Of a DNA stretch of 33,662 nt, positions 21,236-29,741 are shown in pieces. The position numbers and the translations under genes were made by a program. Source of the DNA: an uncultured Christensenellaceae bacterium (GTDB lineage: Bacteria; Bacillota; Clostridia; Christensenellales; UBA3700). The number at the start of each line of letters is the position of its first letter. The first letter of the stretch is position 1. The notes beneath the pieces were generated by a model. It saw nothing but the letters and a program-made list of their open reading frames with translations. It was not told the DNA's origin and made no database searches. The stretch lies in assembly GCA_944381345.1 (NCBI GenBank), contig CALWKU010000073.1:1-33662 (forward strand), written 5' to 3'.

Positions 21236-22564
21236 ATGGGAGCTTTTTCTTCGCTCAGCGACAGGCTGTCGCACATCTTCAGCAAGCTCAGAGACAAAGG
21301 CGCGCTGACCGAGCTGGAAGTCAAACAGGCGATGCGCGAGATACGCATCGCGCTGCTCGAAGCCGACGTCAACTTCTCCGTCGTCAAGGACTTCGTTGCC
21401 AAGGTGTCCGAAAAAGCAGTCGGCGAAAACGTACTCAAAGGTCTCAATCCGACCCAGCAAGTCATCAAGATCGTCAACGAAGAGCTGATCGCCATGATGG
21501 GCGGTACGAGCAGTAAGATAGAGATCTCGCCAAAGCCCCCTACCGTGATCCTGATGTGCGGCTTGCAGGGCAGCGGCAAGACGACCATGTGCGGCAAGTT
21601 GGCGGTCATGCTGCGCAAGCAGGGCAAAAACCCCATGCTCGTCGCGTGCGACATATACCGGCCCGCGGCGATCAAGCAATTGCAGGTCGTCGGCAAGAAT
21701 GCGGGCGTGCCTGTGTTCGAGATGGGGCAGATCGATCCTCAAAAGATCGTAAAGGGCGCGCTCGAACAGGCAGAGAAGAACAACAACGACATCATCATCG
21801 TCGACACTGCCGGCAGGCTGCACATCGACGACAAATTGATGGACGAGATCGCGGGATTGAAAAAGACTTTGCATCCGTCCGAGATACTCCTCGTCGTCGA
21901 CGCGATGACGGGTCAGGACGCGGTCAACGTTGCGCAAAAATTCAACGAGGTGATGGACGTCACCGGCGTTGTGTTGACCAAGCTCGACTGCGATACCCGC
22001 GGCGGCGCCGCGCTGTCGATAAGGGCTGTGACGGGCAAGCCGATCAAGTTTTGCGGCATAGGCGAAAAGCTGTCCGACATCGAGGTGTTCCACCCCGACC
22101 GCATGGCGTCTCGCATTCTCGGCATGGGCGACGTGCTGACGCTGATCGAAAAGGCGCAAAACGCCTATTCGGAGGAGGAGGCGAAGGAGATGCAGCGCAA
22201 GCTGCGCGAGCGCGACTTTACGCTCGACGACTTCCTCGCTCAGTTTGAAAAGGTCAAAAGCATGGGCAGTATGCAGCAGATATTGCAGATGATCCCCGGG
22301 CTTTCAAACAAGCTCAAGGGCGCGGATATCGATATGGACGAGAGCAAGATTGCGCGCATCAAGGCGGTCATACAGTCAATGACCCCGCGCGAGCGGCGTG
22401 ATCCCGACAGCATCAAGTCGTCGCAAAAGAAGCGCATCGCCGCCGGCAGCGGCACGACGATACAGGACGTCAACGGCGTTCTCAAACAGTTCGCCCAGAC
22501 CCGCGATATGATGAACAAGATGCAGAGCATGGGCAAAAGAGGCTTCGGCAGATTCCCGTTCTGA
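21236..22564 (+). CDS. ffh: Signal recognition particle protein (SRP54)
   Basis: A 442-residue GTPase that binds 4.5S/6S SRP RNA and signal sequences of nascent membrane proteins and docks with FtsY. The N domain is followed by the G domain: GLQGSGKTT at 109-117, DTAGR at 190-194 and TKLD at 248-251. The C-terminal M domain is methionine-rich ([31 protein letters not shown]). Length and order are normal. AAGGAGG lies 5 bases before the ATG. No SRP RNA gene is seen in the window. Confidence 0.98.
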   Translation: MGAFSSLSDRLSHIFSKLRDKGALTELEVKQAMREIRIALLEADVNFSVVKDFVAKVSEKAVGENVLKGLNPTQQVIKIVNEELIAMMGGTSSKIEISPKPPTVILMCGLQGSGKTTMCGKLAVMLRKQGKNPMLVACDIYRPAAIKQLQVVGKNAGVPVFEMGQIDPQKIVKGALEQAEKNNNDIIIVDTAGRLHIDDKLMDEIAGLKKTLHPSEILLVVDAMTGQDAVNVAQKFNEVMDVTGVVLTKLDCDTRGGAALSIRAVTGKPIKFCGIGEKLSDIEVFHPDRMASRILGMGDVLTLIEKAQNAYSEEEAKEMQRKLRERDFTLDDFLAQFEKVKSMGSMQQILQMIPGLSNKLKGADIDMDESKIARIKAVIQSMTPRERRDPDSIKSSQKKRIAAGSGTTIQDVNGVLKQFAQTRDMMNKMQSMGKRGFGRFPF

Positions 22565-22613
22565 CAGACACGGGCACCAAAAAAAGATAAAAATTCACAA
22601 AAGGAGAAAAACC

Positions 22614-22853
22614 ATGGCAGTAAAACTCAGACTCACCAGAATGGGCGCGAAGAAGGCGCCGTTCTACCGCGTCGTAGCGATCGACGAAAGAAAGGCAAGA
22701 GACGGTCAATATCTCGACAACATCGGTTACTACGATCCTCAAAAAGAAGAGGTCAAGATCGACAGCGAAAAGGCTTTGTATTGGCTCGGAGTGGGCGCTC
22801 AGCCGACCGACACCGTCCGCGCGTTGCTCAAGAAAAAGGAAATCATCAAGTAA
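22614..22853 (+). CDS. rpsP: 30S ribosomal protein S16
   Basis: A 79-residue protein of the small subunit. The N-terminus [19 protein letters not shown] and the GYYDP motif are diagnostic. AAAGGAG lies 7 bases before the ATG. It follows ffh by 49 bases in the usual Firmicute order and is directly followed by khpA. Confidence 0.97.
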   Translation: MAVKLRLTRMGAKKAPFYRVVAIDERKARDGQYLDNIGYYDPQKEEVKIDSEKALYWLGVGAQPTDTVRALLKKKEIIK

Positions 22854-22854
22854 T

Positions 22855-23088
22855 ATGGAAGAGCTGGTCAGATATATCGTCGGGCAGCTCGTCGACGATC
22901 CCGAGGCGGTCTCCGTCGAGAGTTCGGATCAAAACGGCATCACCGTCATCAACATCATTGCAGGAAAGGACGAGATCGGCAAGATCATCGGCAAGCAGGG
23001 AAGGATAGCCCACGCCATCCGCACGCTGGTCAAGGCGGCGGCGGGCAGCAAGTCGCGCAAGATCTCCGTCGAGATCATCGAGAGATAA
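22855..23088 (+). CDS. khpA: KH-domain RNA-binding protein
   Basis: A 77-residue single KH domain with the RNA-gripping GxxG loop in KIIGKQGRIAHAIRTLV. Homologues (KhpA, YlqC) bind many RNAs, often with KhpB, and influence cell length and small-RNA regulation. It begins one base after rpsP and ends in a TAATG overlap with rimM, so it is tightly coupled to both. Confidence 0.95.
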   Translation: MEELVRYIVGQLVDDPEAVSVESSDQNGITVINIIAGKDEIGKIIGKQGRIAHAIRTLVKAAAGSKSRKISVEIIER

Positions 23089-23597
23089 TGCTTCACGGCA
23101 AGATCGTCATCGGCAAGGTGACGCGTCCGCGCGGAATTTCGGGAGAGGTCAAGATTGAGCCTCTCACCGACGATCCGCGCCGTTTTTTGTCGCTCAAAAC
23201 GGTCTTTGTCGACGGCGAGCCGCGAAATGTGGTCAAAGCGCAGGTCACGCCGGCGGGCGTGTTCGTTGCGCTCGAAGGCGTTGCCGACAGGGACGCCGCC
23301 GAGACTTTGCGCGGCAAGCTGCTGCAGGTGGAGCGCACCGACGCCGTCAAGCCCGAGGGCAGGCAGTTCATCGCCGATCTGATAGGCTGCGAGGTACGTC
23401 TCGACGACGGGACTTCGGTGGGCGCGCTGGACGACGTGCTTCAATACGGCGCAGCCGACGTATATGTCGTCAAGTCGGGGCGCAGACGCGTGATGTTCCC
23501 CGCGCTCAAGCGCGTCTTTGTCGACGAAGATCCCGAAAGGGGAGTGATCGTGTTGGACGCCAAGGCGTTTTCGGAGGTCGCGGTGTATGAAGATTGA
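23088..23597 (+). CDS. rimM: 16S rRNA processing protein RimM
   Basis: A 169-residue assembly factor for the 30S head, binding S19. The N-terminal RimM fold starts IVIGKVTRPRGISGEVKIEP and the C-terminal PRC-barrel part holds FIADLIGCEV and VMFPALKRVFVDED. It overlaps khpA by one base and trmD by 11 bases, so all three are translationally linked. The gene order rpsP-khpA-rimM-trmD is the common Firmicute one. Confidence 0.96.
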   Translation: MLHGKIVIGKVTRPRGISGEVKIEPLTDDPRRFLSLKTVFVDGEPRNVVKAQVTPAGVFVALEGVADRDAAETLRGKLLQVERTDAVKPEGRQFIADLIGCEVRLDDGTSVGALDDVLQYGAADVYVVKSGRRRVMFPALKRVFVDEDPERGVIVLDAKAFSEVAVYED

Positions 23598-24267
23598 CGT
23601 GGCGACGCTTTTTCCAGAGGCGTTCGACGGGCTAAAAGTCGGGGTCGTCGGAAAGGCGTTGGCGAAGGGACTTTTTGAATTGAGGCTGCACAACATCCGC
23701 GACTATTCTGCGGACAAGCATCGCCGTTGCGACGACTATCCGTTCGGAGGCGGCGCGGGTATGCTTATGACGCCGCAGCCTCTTCACGACTGCATCAATG
23801 CGATAGATCCCGCCCATCGCGCGCGGCGCATATATCTGTCGCCCAAGGGCAAGACGCTTACCCAACGCAGGGTGGTAGAACTTGCCGGCGAAGAGGCGTT
23901 GCTGTTCGTGTGCGGCGCTTACGAGGGCGTCGACCAGCGCGTCATAGACCTCGACATCGACGAGGAGATGTCGATCGGCGACTATGTGCTGACGGGCGGC
24001 GAGATAGCGGCGATGGCTGCGATCAACGCGATATCCCGATACATCCCCGGCGTTTTGGGCAGCGAGCAGTCGACGGACGAGGAGAGTTTTTCGGACGGAT
24101 TGCTCGAATATCCCCAATACACGCGCCCTGCGGTGTTCAACGGTGTCGCGGTGCCCGATGTGTTGCTTTCGGGCAATCACGCCGAGGTCGACAAATGGCG
24201 GCGCGCCCGTCAGCTCGAGCTGACGCGTAAATTACGCCCCGATTTGCTCAAAGGGGAGGACAAATGA
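23587..24267 (+). CDS. trmD: tRNA (guanine-N1-)-methyltransferase
   Basis: A 226-residue SPOUT methyltransferase that makes m1G37 in tRNAs reading CNN codons, preventing +1 frameshifts. The knotted cofactor site is visible: LSPKGKTLTQR, VCGAYEGVDQRV and IGDYVLTGGEIAAM. The start overlaps rimM by 11 bases, with GGAGG 9 bases upstream. In B. subtilis rplS follows trmD; here rplS is displaced by four genes. Confidence 0.97.
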   Translation: MKIDVATLFPEAFDGLKVGVVGKALAKGLFELRLHNIRDYSADKHRRCDDYPFGGGAGMLMTPQPLHDCINAIDPAHRARRIYLSPKGKTLTQRRVVELAGEEALLFVCGAYEGVDQRVIDLDIDEEMSIGDYVLTGGEIAAMAAINAISRYIPGVLGSEQSTDEESFSDGLLEYPQYTRPAVFNGVAVPDVLLSGNHAEVDKWRRARQLELTRKLRPDLLKGEDK

Positions 24268-24560
24268 ACAAAGACAATTTGGTAGACAGGCTGCTGGACG
24301 AAAACGACTTTTCGCCCGTCACGCTGTACGACGAGCGCGGCGGGGAGGTGTCGATGGCGCAGATCGCATTGATCGCCGTCGACGGAGAGCCGTATGTTTT
24401 GCTTGCTCCGACCGAACTGTTGGAGAGCGGCGAAACGAATTGTCTGATCGCATTCGCGGTATCAGAGGACGGCGTGCGCGAAGTGGACGATCCCGCTCTC
24501 GAGAGCGAGATATTCCGAGAATACGACAGGCTTTTCCTCGAAGGAAAACAAGAGGGCTGA
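24264..24560 (+). CDS. DUF1292-like small acidic protein
   Basis: A 98-residue acidic protein resembling DUF1292 (YrzB-type) proteins of Firmicutes: VTLYDERGGEVSMAQIALI, then EPYVLLAP and FAVSEDGVREVDDPALESEI. The function of the family is unknown. It overlaps the trmD stop by four bases (ATGA) with GGGGAGG upstream, and ends one base before rbgA, an insertion in the usual trmD-rplS-rbgA order. Confidence 0.75.
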   Translation: MNKDNLVDRLLDENDFSPVTLYDERGGEVSMAQIALIAVDGEPYVLLAPTELLESGETNCLIAFAVSEDGVREVDDPALESEIFREYDRLFLEGKQEG

Positions 24561-24561
24561 G

Positions 24562-25413
24562 ATGCGCATACAGTGGTTTCCCGGTCATATGACTAAGGCG
24601 ATGCGGATGATGGGCGAACAGGTCGCGCAGGTGGATTGTCTGATCTGCGTGCTTGACTGCCGCGCGGTGTCGTCGTGCGTCAACGATAACTTTGAAAAGA
24701 TCGCCGGGAACAAGCCCATACTGTATGTTCTCAACAAGCGCGATCTCGTCGAACAGGGAGACGTCACCTTATGGGAAAAGGACTTTGCCGCTCGCGGCAA
24801 GGCGTGCATAGCGACGGACGGAACGGGGTTCCGCCATCGTGAAAAACTGATTGCGAAACTCAAAGAGATCAATGCTCCTGTCATAGAAAAATACCGCCTC
24901 AAAGGCGTGCGCAAGACCATCCGCGCGATGGTCGTAGGCGTGCCCAATACGGGCAAATCCACATTGATAAACAGTCTTTGCGGCGCAAAAAAGACGGTCA
25001 CGGGCAACAAGGCGGGCGTAACGCGCGGCAAACAGTGGGTTACGCTTGCGTCGGGGATAGAACTTCTGGATACGCCCGGCACGCTGCCGCCGTCTTTCGA
25101 CGACGCCGACAAAGCGCTCAAACTCGCGTTCGTGGGATCGGTCAAGGACGACATCCTTGATCTCGTCGAACTTGCGACCGAATTTATAACGTATATGCAA
25201 GCGCACGCACCCGACGCGTTCCTGTCGCGCTACGGCTTGGACGCGTTTTGCGAAAAGCCGCACGACACGCTCGACGCCGTCTGCAAAAGACGCGGGTTTG
25301 TGCTGTCGGGCGGAGCGTTCGACGCCGAGCGCGGCGCAAGGGCGGTGATCGACGATTTTCGTTCGGGCAGGATGGGCAGGCTTATGCTCGACCGCCCCGG
25401 GGAGAAGAGATGA
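24562..25413 (+). CDS. rbgA: Ribosome biogenesis GTPase RbgA (YlqF)
   Basis: A 283-residue GTPase needed for a late step of 50S assembly in Firmicutes. The GTPase motifs are circularly permuted: G4 NKRD at 58-61 comes before G1 GVPNTGKS at 126-133 and G3 DTPG at 170-173. The N-terminal WFPGHMTKA is typical. GAGGG lies just before the ATG. Its stop overlaps the rnhB start (ATGA). Confidence 0.96.
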   Translation: MRIQWFPGHMTKAMRMMGEQVAQVDCLICVLDCRAVSSCVNDNFEKIAGNKPILYVLNKRDLVEQGDVTLWEKDFAARGKACIATDGTGFRHREKLIAKLKEINAPVIEKYRLKGVRKTIRAMVVGVPNTGKSTLINSLCGAKKTVTGNKAGVTRGKQWVTLASGIELLDTPGTLPPSFDDADKALKLAFVGSVKDDILDLVELATEFITYMQAHAPDAFLSRYGLDAFCEKPHDTLDAVCKRRGFVLSGGAFDAERGARAVIDDFRSGRMGRLMLDRPGEKR

Positions 25414-26033
25414 AAAAGGCTACGGAGATGCTTGACTACGAGCGCGAATATTCCGCCAAAGGATATACGGCGATCTGCGGTTCGGACGAGGTGGGCAGAG
25501 GTCCTCTCGCCGGTCCGGTCGTCGTCGCGGCAGTCTGTATGCCGCTCGAAGAGGGCAGGTTGATCGACGGCATAGACGACAGCAAAAAGCTCTCCCCGAA
25601 GAGGCGGGACGCGCTTTACGACGCGATATTGGCGGCGGCGCGCGCGTACAACATCGTCGAAGTACCGCCCGAGGAGATCGATCGCATCAACATCCTCAAC
25701 GCAACCAAAAAGGCGATGCGCGAGGCGATCGACGGGCTTGAGACCGCCGATCTCGCGTTGACGGACGCGCTCGATCCGGGCTGCAAACTTCCGTGCGTGC
25801 CAATCATCAAGGGGGACGCCAAGAGTTACAATATCGCCGCCGCGTCCATAGTAGCCAAGGTGTACCGTGACAGGATGATGGACGAATACGCGGCGCAATA
25901 CCCCGGTTACGGATTTGAACGCAATAAAGGTTACGGCTCGCGCGAACACATTGCGGCGATCGCCGAAAAGGGCTTGACGCCCATCCACAGGCGTACGTTC
26001 GTCACGCGGATGAAGGTGGGCGGAAATGAATAA
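25410..26033 (+). CDS. rnhB: Ribonuclease HII
   Basis: A 207-residue enzyme that nicks RNA-DNA hybrids and single ribonucleotides in DNA. The active-site signature DEVGRGPLAGPV starts at residue 26, with later acidic residues in LTDALDPG and in the ASIVAKVYRDRMM region, and the C-terminal motif ERNKGYGSREH. The start at 25410 overlaps the rbgA stop by four bases and has GGGAG upstream; a 54-residue in-frame extension inside rbgA was rejected. It overlaps yraN by eight bases. Confidence 0.96.
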   Translation: MKKATEMLDYEREYSAKGYTAICGSDEVGRGPLAGPVVVAAVCMPLEEGRLIDGIDDSKKLSPKRRDALYDAILAAARAYNIVEVPPEEIDRINILNATKKAMREAIDGLETADLALTDALDPGCKLPCVPIIKGDAKSYNIAAASIVAKVYRDRMMDEYAAQYPGYGFERNKGYGSREHIAAIAEKGLTPIHRRTFVTRMKVGGNE

Positions 26034-26415
26034 CCGCAAGACGTCGATAGAGGGCGAAAACCTCGCCGTACAGGTGTTGGAAGGAGAGGGCTACAAAATC
26101 TTAGAGCGCAATTTTCGAACACGGGCAGGAGAAATCGACATTGTTGCCAAAGACGGGCGGATCTATGTGTTCGTAGAGGTCAGGGCGCGCGCAAACGCCG
26201 ACTTCGGTCATCCCGGAGAGACGGTCACGCCCGCAAAAATGTACAAGCTCGCCGGCGCGGCAAAGCAGTGGCTGGCGGCGCACGGTATAAGCAACAAGCC
26301 CTGCCGCTTCGACGTCGTCACGGTGCTGAACGGTCGGGCGCAATTGATCAAGGGCGCGTTCGATATGGGCGACGCGGCGAGGGGAGCGTACGCCGTACAC
26401 AGACGACGCGGCTGA
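26026..26415 (+). CDS. YraN/UPF0102 nuclease-like protein
   Basis: A 129-residue protein with the PD-(D/E)XK nuclease-type core: E36 and D38 in RAGEIDIVAKDG and E51-R53 in VFVEVRAR. YraN proteins accompany rnhB in many bacteria; a role in DNA processing is inferred and the true substrate is unknown. The start overlaps rnhB by eight bases with only a weak SD (GGCGGAA), so translation probably depends on rnhB. Confidence 0.92.
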   Translation: MNNRKTSIEGENLAVQVLEGEGYKILERNFRTRAGEIDIVAKDGRIYVFVEVRARANADFGHPGETVTPAKMYKLAGAAKQWLAAHGISNKPCRFDVVTVLNGRAQLIKGAFDMGDAARGAYAVHRRRG

Positions 26416-26452
26416 TAAATCGCAAATTTTACAAAAAAGTGGTGCGTTTCGG

Positions 26453-26481
26453 TTGCAAAACGCATCGGTTAATGATAAAAT
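26453..26481 (+). promoter_or_regulatory. Promoter of rplS
   Basis: TTGCAA at 26453-26458 and TAAAAT at 26476-26481 are 17 bases apart, starting 38 bases after the yraN stop. The predicted transcript starts near 26488, just before the structured leader. Confidence 0.72.
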
Positions 26482-26493
26482 AGTCACGCAAAA

Positions 26494-26558
26494 GACTTCG
26501 GGCGTTCCTCCGATGCGCAGACAGCTCACGTGAACGCTTGGTATATGGAGGTTAAGTC
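26494..26558 (+). promoter_or_regulatory. Structured rplS leader, candidate ribosomal-protein autoregulation site
   Basis: GACTT (26494-26498) pairs with AAGTC (26554-26558), and the adjoining CGGGCGTTC (26499-26507) pairs with GAACGCTTG (26532-26540, two G-U). The SD (GGAGG, 26547-26551) lies in the 13-base bulge between these stems. CCTCC at 26507-26511 is a perfect anti-SD that could hide it in another fold. L19 leaders are known in Firmicutes; whether this belongs to that family is not established. Confidence 0.5.
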
Positions 26559-26560
26559 AA

Positions 26561-26911
26561 ATGAGCAACATCATCGACATTATCGAAAAAGAGGCTATGC
26601 GCACCGATCTGCCCAAGCTGTCCATCGGCGACACCGTCAAGGTCTGGGTCAAGGTCAAAGAAGGCAACAGAGAGAGATTGCAGGCGTTCGAGGGCATCAT
26701 CATCGCTTTCAAGAACGGCAGCGTCAGAGAGACTTTCACCGTAAGACGTCTTTCTTTCGGCGTCGGCGTGGAGAGGACGTTCCCCCTTCATTCTCCCAAG
26801 ATCGATCACATCGACATCGTCCGCCACGGCAGAGTGAGAAGAGCAAAGCTGTACTACCTGCGCGACAGAGTCGGCAAGGCGGCGAGACTGCGCGAAGTTA
26901 TCAAAAAGTAA
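26561..26911 (+). CDS. rplS: 50S ribosomal protein L19
   Basis: A 116-residue large-subunit protein at the subunit interface. Typical segments: FRVGDTV-like [53 protein letters not shown] and [18 protein letters not shown] lies 9 bases before the ATG inside a structured leader. It has its own promoter and a terminator after it, unlike the usual co-transcription with trmD. Confidence 0.97.
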   Translation: MSNIIDIIEKEAMRTDLPKLSIGDTVKVWVKVKEGNRERLQAFEGIIIAFKNGSVRETFTVRRLSFGVGVERTFPLHSPKIDHIDIVRHGRVRRAKLYYLRDRVGKAARLREVIKK

Positions 26912-26948
26912 CTTTTAGGGGAAACCCAAAAATATACGCTGCGAGTCA

Positions 26949-26986
26949 AAACGCGCGCGTTTGCAAAGCAAACAGTGCGCGTTTTT
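26949..26986 (+). terminator. Terminator of rplS
   Basis: AAACGCGC pairs with GCGCGTTT, with an inner TTTG/CAAA stem and a small internal loop; the run TTTTT closes the structure. It begins about 38 bases after the stop codon. Confidence 0.8.
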
Positions 26987-27522
26987 CATACTCGCTATTT
27001 TCGCCAATCGTCGCTTATCGTTTCGCGTTATGTTTATTTGTTTTGCATGAGCGTATTTTCGGCTTGGCACGATACCGTCTCTCCCAACCGTGCATGGGCG
27101 AGACGGGAACGTAACCTTATTCGCAAAAAGCAGCTTTGCGTTTTATCTTTGTAAAACGGGGAAGATAAGAAAATTTGCAAAAAGCAAAATGATGTCTTGA
27201 CTACAAACTCCGCCTGTCACCAGGCATATTCAATCGGATAAATTATCCGTAATATTTGCGAAAAGATATATTGACAAGTTGAATGGATAATTTTTCAGAG
27301 GAGTGCGGAACTGAAAAAGCGCGCCGCAATTGCAAAACGGAGATATTGGGAGTATTGCTAATTTTTCAAAAATGTGAAAATATGTCTTGACGGACCGACG
27401 CATAATTTTTAGAGAACCGCCGTTTCAAAAGGCAGAGAGAAACAAAATGCGTGATCGAGCGCAAAATACATGGTCTGCATATTATAGATTAAAATAAATT
27501 AAATAAATAAAATATCAAATGC
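26987..27522. other. AT-rich, hairpin-rich intergenic region
   Basis: No gene is recognised in about 540 bases. Structures seen: CCGTCTC/GAGACGG with inner CCCA/TGGG (27075-27106); CGCAAA/TTTGCG followed by TTTTATCTTT (27122-27150), terminator-like; GCCTG-TCAC-CAGGC (27212-27225); the operator-like palindrome CGGATAAATTATCCG (27235-27249). ATGTCTTGAC occurs twice (near 27193 and 27382), and TTGACA with a downstream ATAATTTTT at 27271. It may hold a small RNA or complex control region for the next gene. Confidence 0.45.
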
Positions 27523-27551
27523 TTGTCAAACGCGCGAAATTATTTTATTAT
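27523..27551 (+). promoter_or_regulatory. Promoter of the lipoprotein/GT-C fusion gene
   Basis: TTGTCA at 27523-27528 and TATTAT at 27546-27551 are 17 bases apart. The leader of about 40 bases contains a small hairpin TCCGA-AGACA-TCGGA (27564-27578) before the SD AGGAG. Confidence 0.75.
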
Positions 27552-27598
27552 AGTAAATAGCTATCCGAAGACATCGGAAACTGATCAGGAGAACAACC

Positions 27599-29725
27599 AT
27601 GAAGAGAAAATTGTTTGCTGTCGCGGTCATGCTCATCGTCGTCATGTCGGTGTTTGTGTTTGCGGCGTGCGACGACGGCCCCGGCGACTACGTAGAAGTC
27701 GTGGCCAACGGCGGGTTTGAAAATGCGGACAACGGTACGGTAACGGATTGGATCAAGTCGACTGGGACGGGCGACAGTATTACGTTCGCCTCGGACAACG
27801 TTGCCGGCACCGACGAATATGACCCCGAACTCGGTTCGCGCTACGGCGTGATAAGTATGTCTTCCTCGGGGTCTACGCGCGTCTACATCTCGCAAAAGGT
27901 TCAGCTTGTCAAAAACAAGATATATCGGCTGTCCGCCTACGTTAACGTTGAAAAGATCACCGCGTCCGCCGGCGACGGCTTCTTTGTCGGCATACTCGAG
28001 GACAACAACCGCGGCGGTATCAACGTCACCGAGGCAACGGAAGGGTATGAGACCGTCGAGTACTATTTCACGAGCGGCATATCGGGCGAGGCGACGCTTT
28101 TTGTCGGCATGGGCGGACACGAGGGTTCGACGCCTTACGGCACCGTTCGCTTTGACAACATCTCTCTTCAATCGGTCGACACCGTGCCCGAGGGCGTGAC
28201 GATCGGGATCGTTCAAGACGACGCGGATTATTCTCACAGCGACGGCGGTTCGATCGCCGTGGTGACGCTGCTTGCGGTATTCTCTGTCGCGCTCGTGTTC
28301 GGGATGTATTTGGCGCTGCGCAGAGTGATGCCCGACGACAACACCGACGAGGTTGCTCTTGCCGCACAGCGCGAAGGCAAGGTGGTCGCTCCCACAAACA
28401 AGACGTTCGTCGCATTGATCGGCGCGGTCGTGATCGCGTTCGTCGTGCGCTTTGTGATAGGATTGTTCTGCTACGGCATGGGCAGCCAAATAGACGCGCT
28501 GTCCAAGCTCGCAACGACATTCGGCGCGTCGGGAATGGCAAACGCGTTCGCCGACGCCACGCTGTCCAATCAACCGCTCGGCGCGATGTACGCGTTGTGG
28601 CTGCTCGGATCGCTCGGCAAAGCGATGGGCGTGGAGAGCGGGTCCATGGGTATGGCGTTGCTCGTGCGCATACCGATGATCTTGGCGGATATGTTCACGA
28701 TGCTCGCGGTGACGTCGTTCGCGTTCCGCAAGCTGTCCGACAAGCGCGCGGCGGTCGGTATAAGCTGGCTGTATGCGGCGATGCCGGTGTTTTTTACGCT
28801 GAGCGCGCTTTACGGCTCTTACGAATCGGTCGCTATCGCGTTCGTCGTCTACGCGCTGATCGCGCTTTACGAAAAAAATTATATCGCAAGCGGCGTATTC
28901 TTCACGTTTGCGCTGCTGTTCAGCTACTATATGCTCGTCTTGGCGCCCATATACGCGGTCGTTCAAGTGATGAGCGCTGTCCGCGAAAAGGATGAGCGCG
29001 TCAAGATAATCCTGACGATGGTTGGCAGTTTCGTGTTCTACTACATCATTTCGCTGCCGATGTGCCTGACGCAACTCAAAGCGGGCAAGGTATTCTATGT
29101 GTTCGAGGTCATCAACGCCTACTTCAAGTCGTCGTCGTTCCTCTCGACGGACGCGTTCAACCTGTACGCGATCTTCGGCGCGGTCAACTCCACGGCGCGT
29201 AACACCGCGATGACGGTGTGCAACGGTCTGTTCGTCGCGGCGATGGCGGGCGTGGTCGGCTTTGCGTATTGGAAGCAAAAGAGCAACGCCGACATCTTCC
29301 TCTATTCGTCGCTCGCGCTGACGCTGTACGCGATCATCGGCGCGCAGTCCACGATCGTGATCTTGCCTATAGCGGCGGCGCTGTTGTTGGTATATCTGAT
29401 CATGCTGCCCGACAAGAGGCTGTACGCGGTGTTCGGCGCGCTGAGTACGCTGTCTTTCCTGAACATTGCGGAATTGATGTCGCGCAGCGGCTTCATAACC
29501 GGCAACGAGAGCGCCGGCTATCTGTCGTTCTGGTCCGAGAGTCCGTTCATTATCGCGTTCTCGGTGATCGCGGTATTGGTCGCGGCATACTACGTATACG
29601 TGGCGATCGATATCGTGCGCTATGACAGATATACGCTGATCGTGCGCCGCAGAGACAGCTTCGTCAACGAGATCAGGACGATGTTCAAAAAGCCGCGCGC
29701 GGTCAAGACTTCGGACGACAAGTGA
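27599..29725 (+). CDS. Lipoprotein-like jelly-roll domain fused to a GT-C-like membrane domain
   Basis: A 708-residue protein. The N-terminus is a signal peptide with a lipobox-like FAAC (Cys24). Residues about 30-190 look like a carbohydrate-binding jelly roll (VVANGGFENADNGTVTDW; YISQKVQLVKNKIYRLSAYV; TVRFDNISL). A first membrane helix follows at about 217-240, then roughly ten more. These resemble GT-C/Gpi18-like glycosyltransferases, which use polyprenyl-phosphate sugars: an Asp near residue 299 in GSQIDALSKLATTFG sits where GT-C enzymes have a catalytic acid, followed by QPLGAMYALWLLGSLGK, RIPMILADMFTMLA and SALYGSYESVAIAF. The cytoplasmic tail is basic. The inferred role is sugar transfer at the outer membrane face; donor and acceptor are unknown. 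AGGAG lies 7 bases before the ATG. Confidence 0.7.
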   Translation: MKRKLFAVAVMLIVVMSVFVFAACDDGPGDYVEVVANGGFENADNGTVTDWIKSTGTGDSITFASDNVAGTDEYDPELGSRYGVISMSSSGSTRVYISQKVQLVKNKIYRLSAYVNVEKITASAGDGFFVGILEDNNRGGINVTEATEGYETVEYYFTSGISGEATLFVGMGGHEGSTPYGTVRFDNISLQSVDTVPEGVTIGIVQDDADYSHSDGGSIAVVTLLAVFSVALVFGMYLALRRVMPDDNTDEVALAAQREGKVVAPTNKTFVALIGAVVIAFVVRFVIGLFCYGMGSQIDALSKLATTFGASGMANAFADATLSNQPLGAMYALWLLGSLGKAMGVESGSMGMALLVRIPMILADMFTMLAVTSFAFRKLSDKRAAVGISWLYAAMPVFFTLSALYGSYESVAIAFVVYALIALYEKNYIASGVFFTFALLFSYYMLVLAPIYAVVQVMSAVREKDERVKIILTMVGSFVFYYIISLPMCLTQLKAGKVFYVFEVINAYFKSSSFLSTDAFNLYAIFGAVNSTARNTAMTVCNGLFVAAMAGVVGFAYWKQKSNADIFLYSSLALTLYAIIGAQSTIVILPIAAALLLVYLIMLPDKRLYAVFGALSTLSFLNIAELMSRSGFITGNESAGYLSFWSESPFIIAFSVIAVLVAAYYVYVAIDIVRYDRYTLIVRRRDSFVNEIRTMFKKPRAVKTSDDK

Positions 29726-29741
29726 TCCAACGGAGGGGGAG

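Noticed and set aside
26530..27114. 194-codon frame through rplS and the following spacer
   Set aside because: Out of frame with rplS, starts inside the rplS leader and crosses its terminator; no motif.
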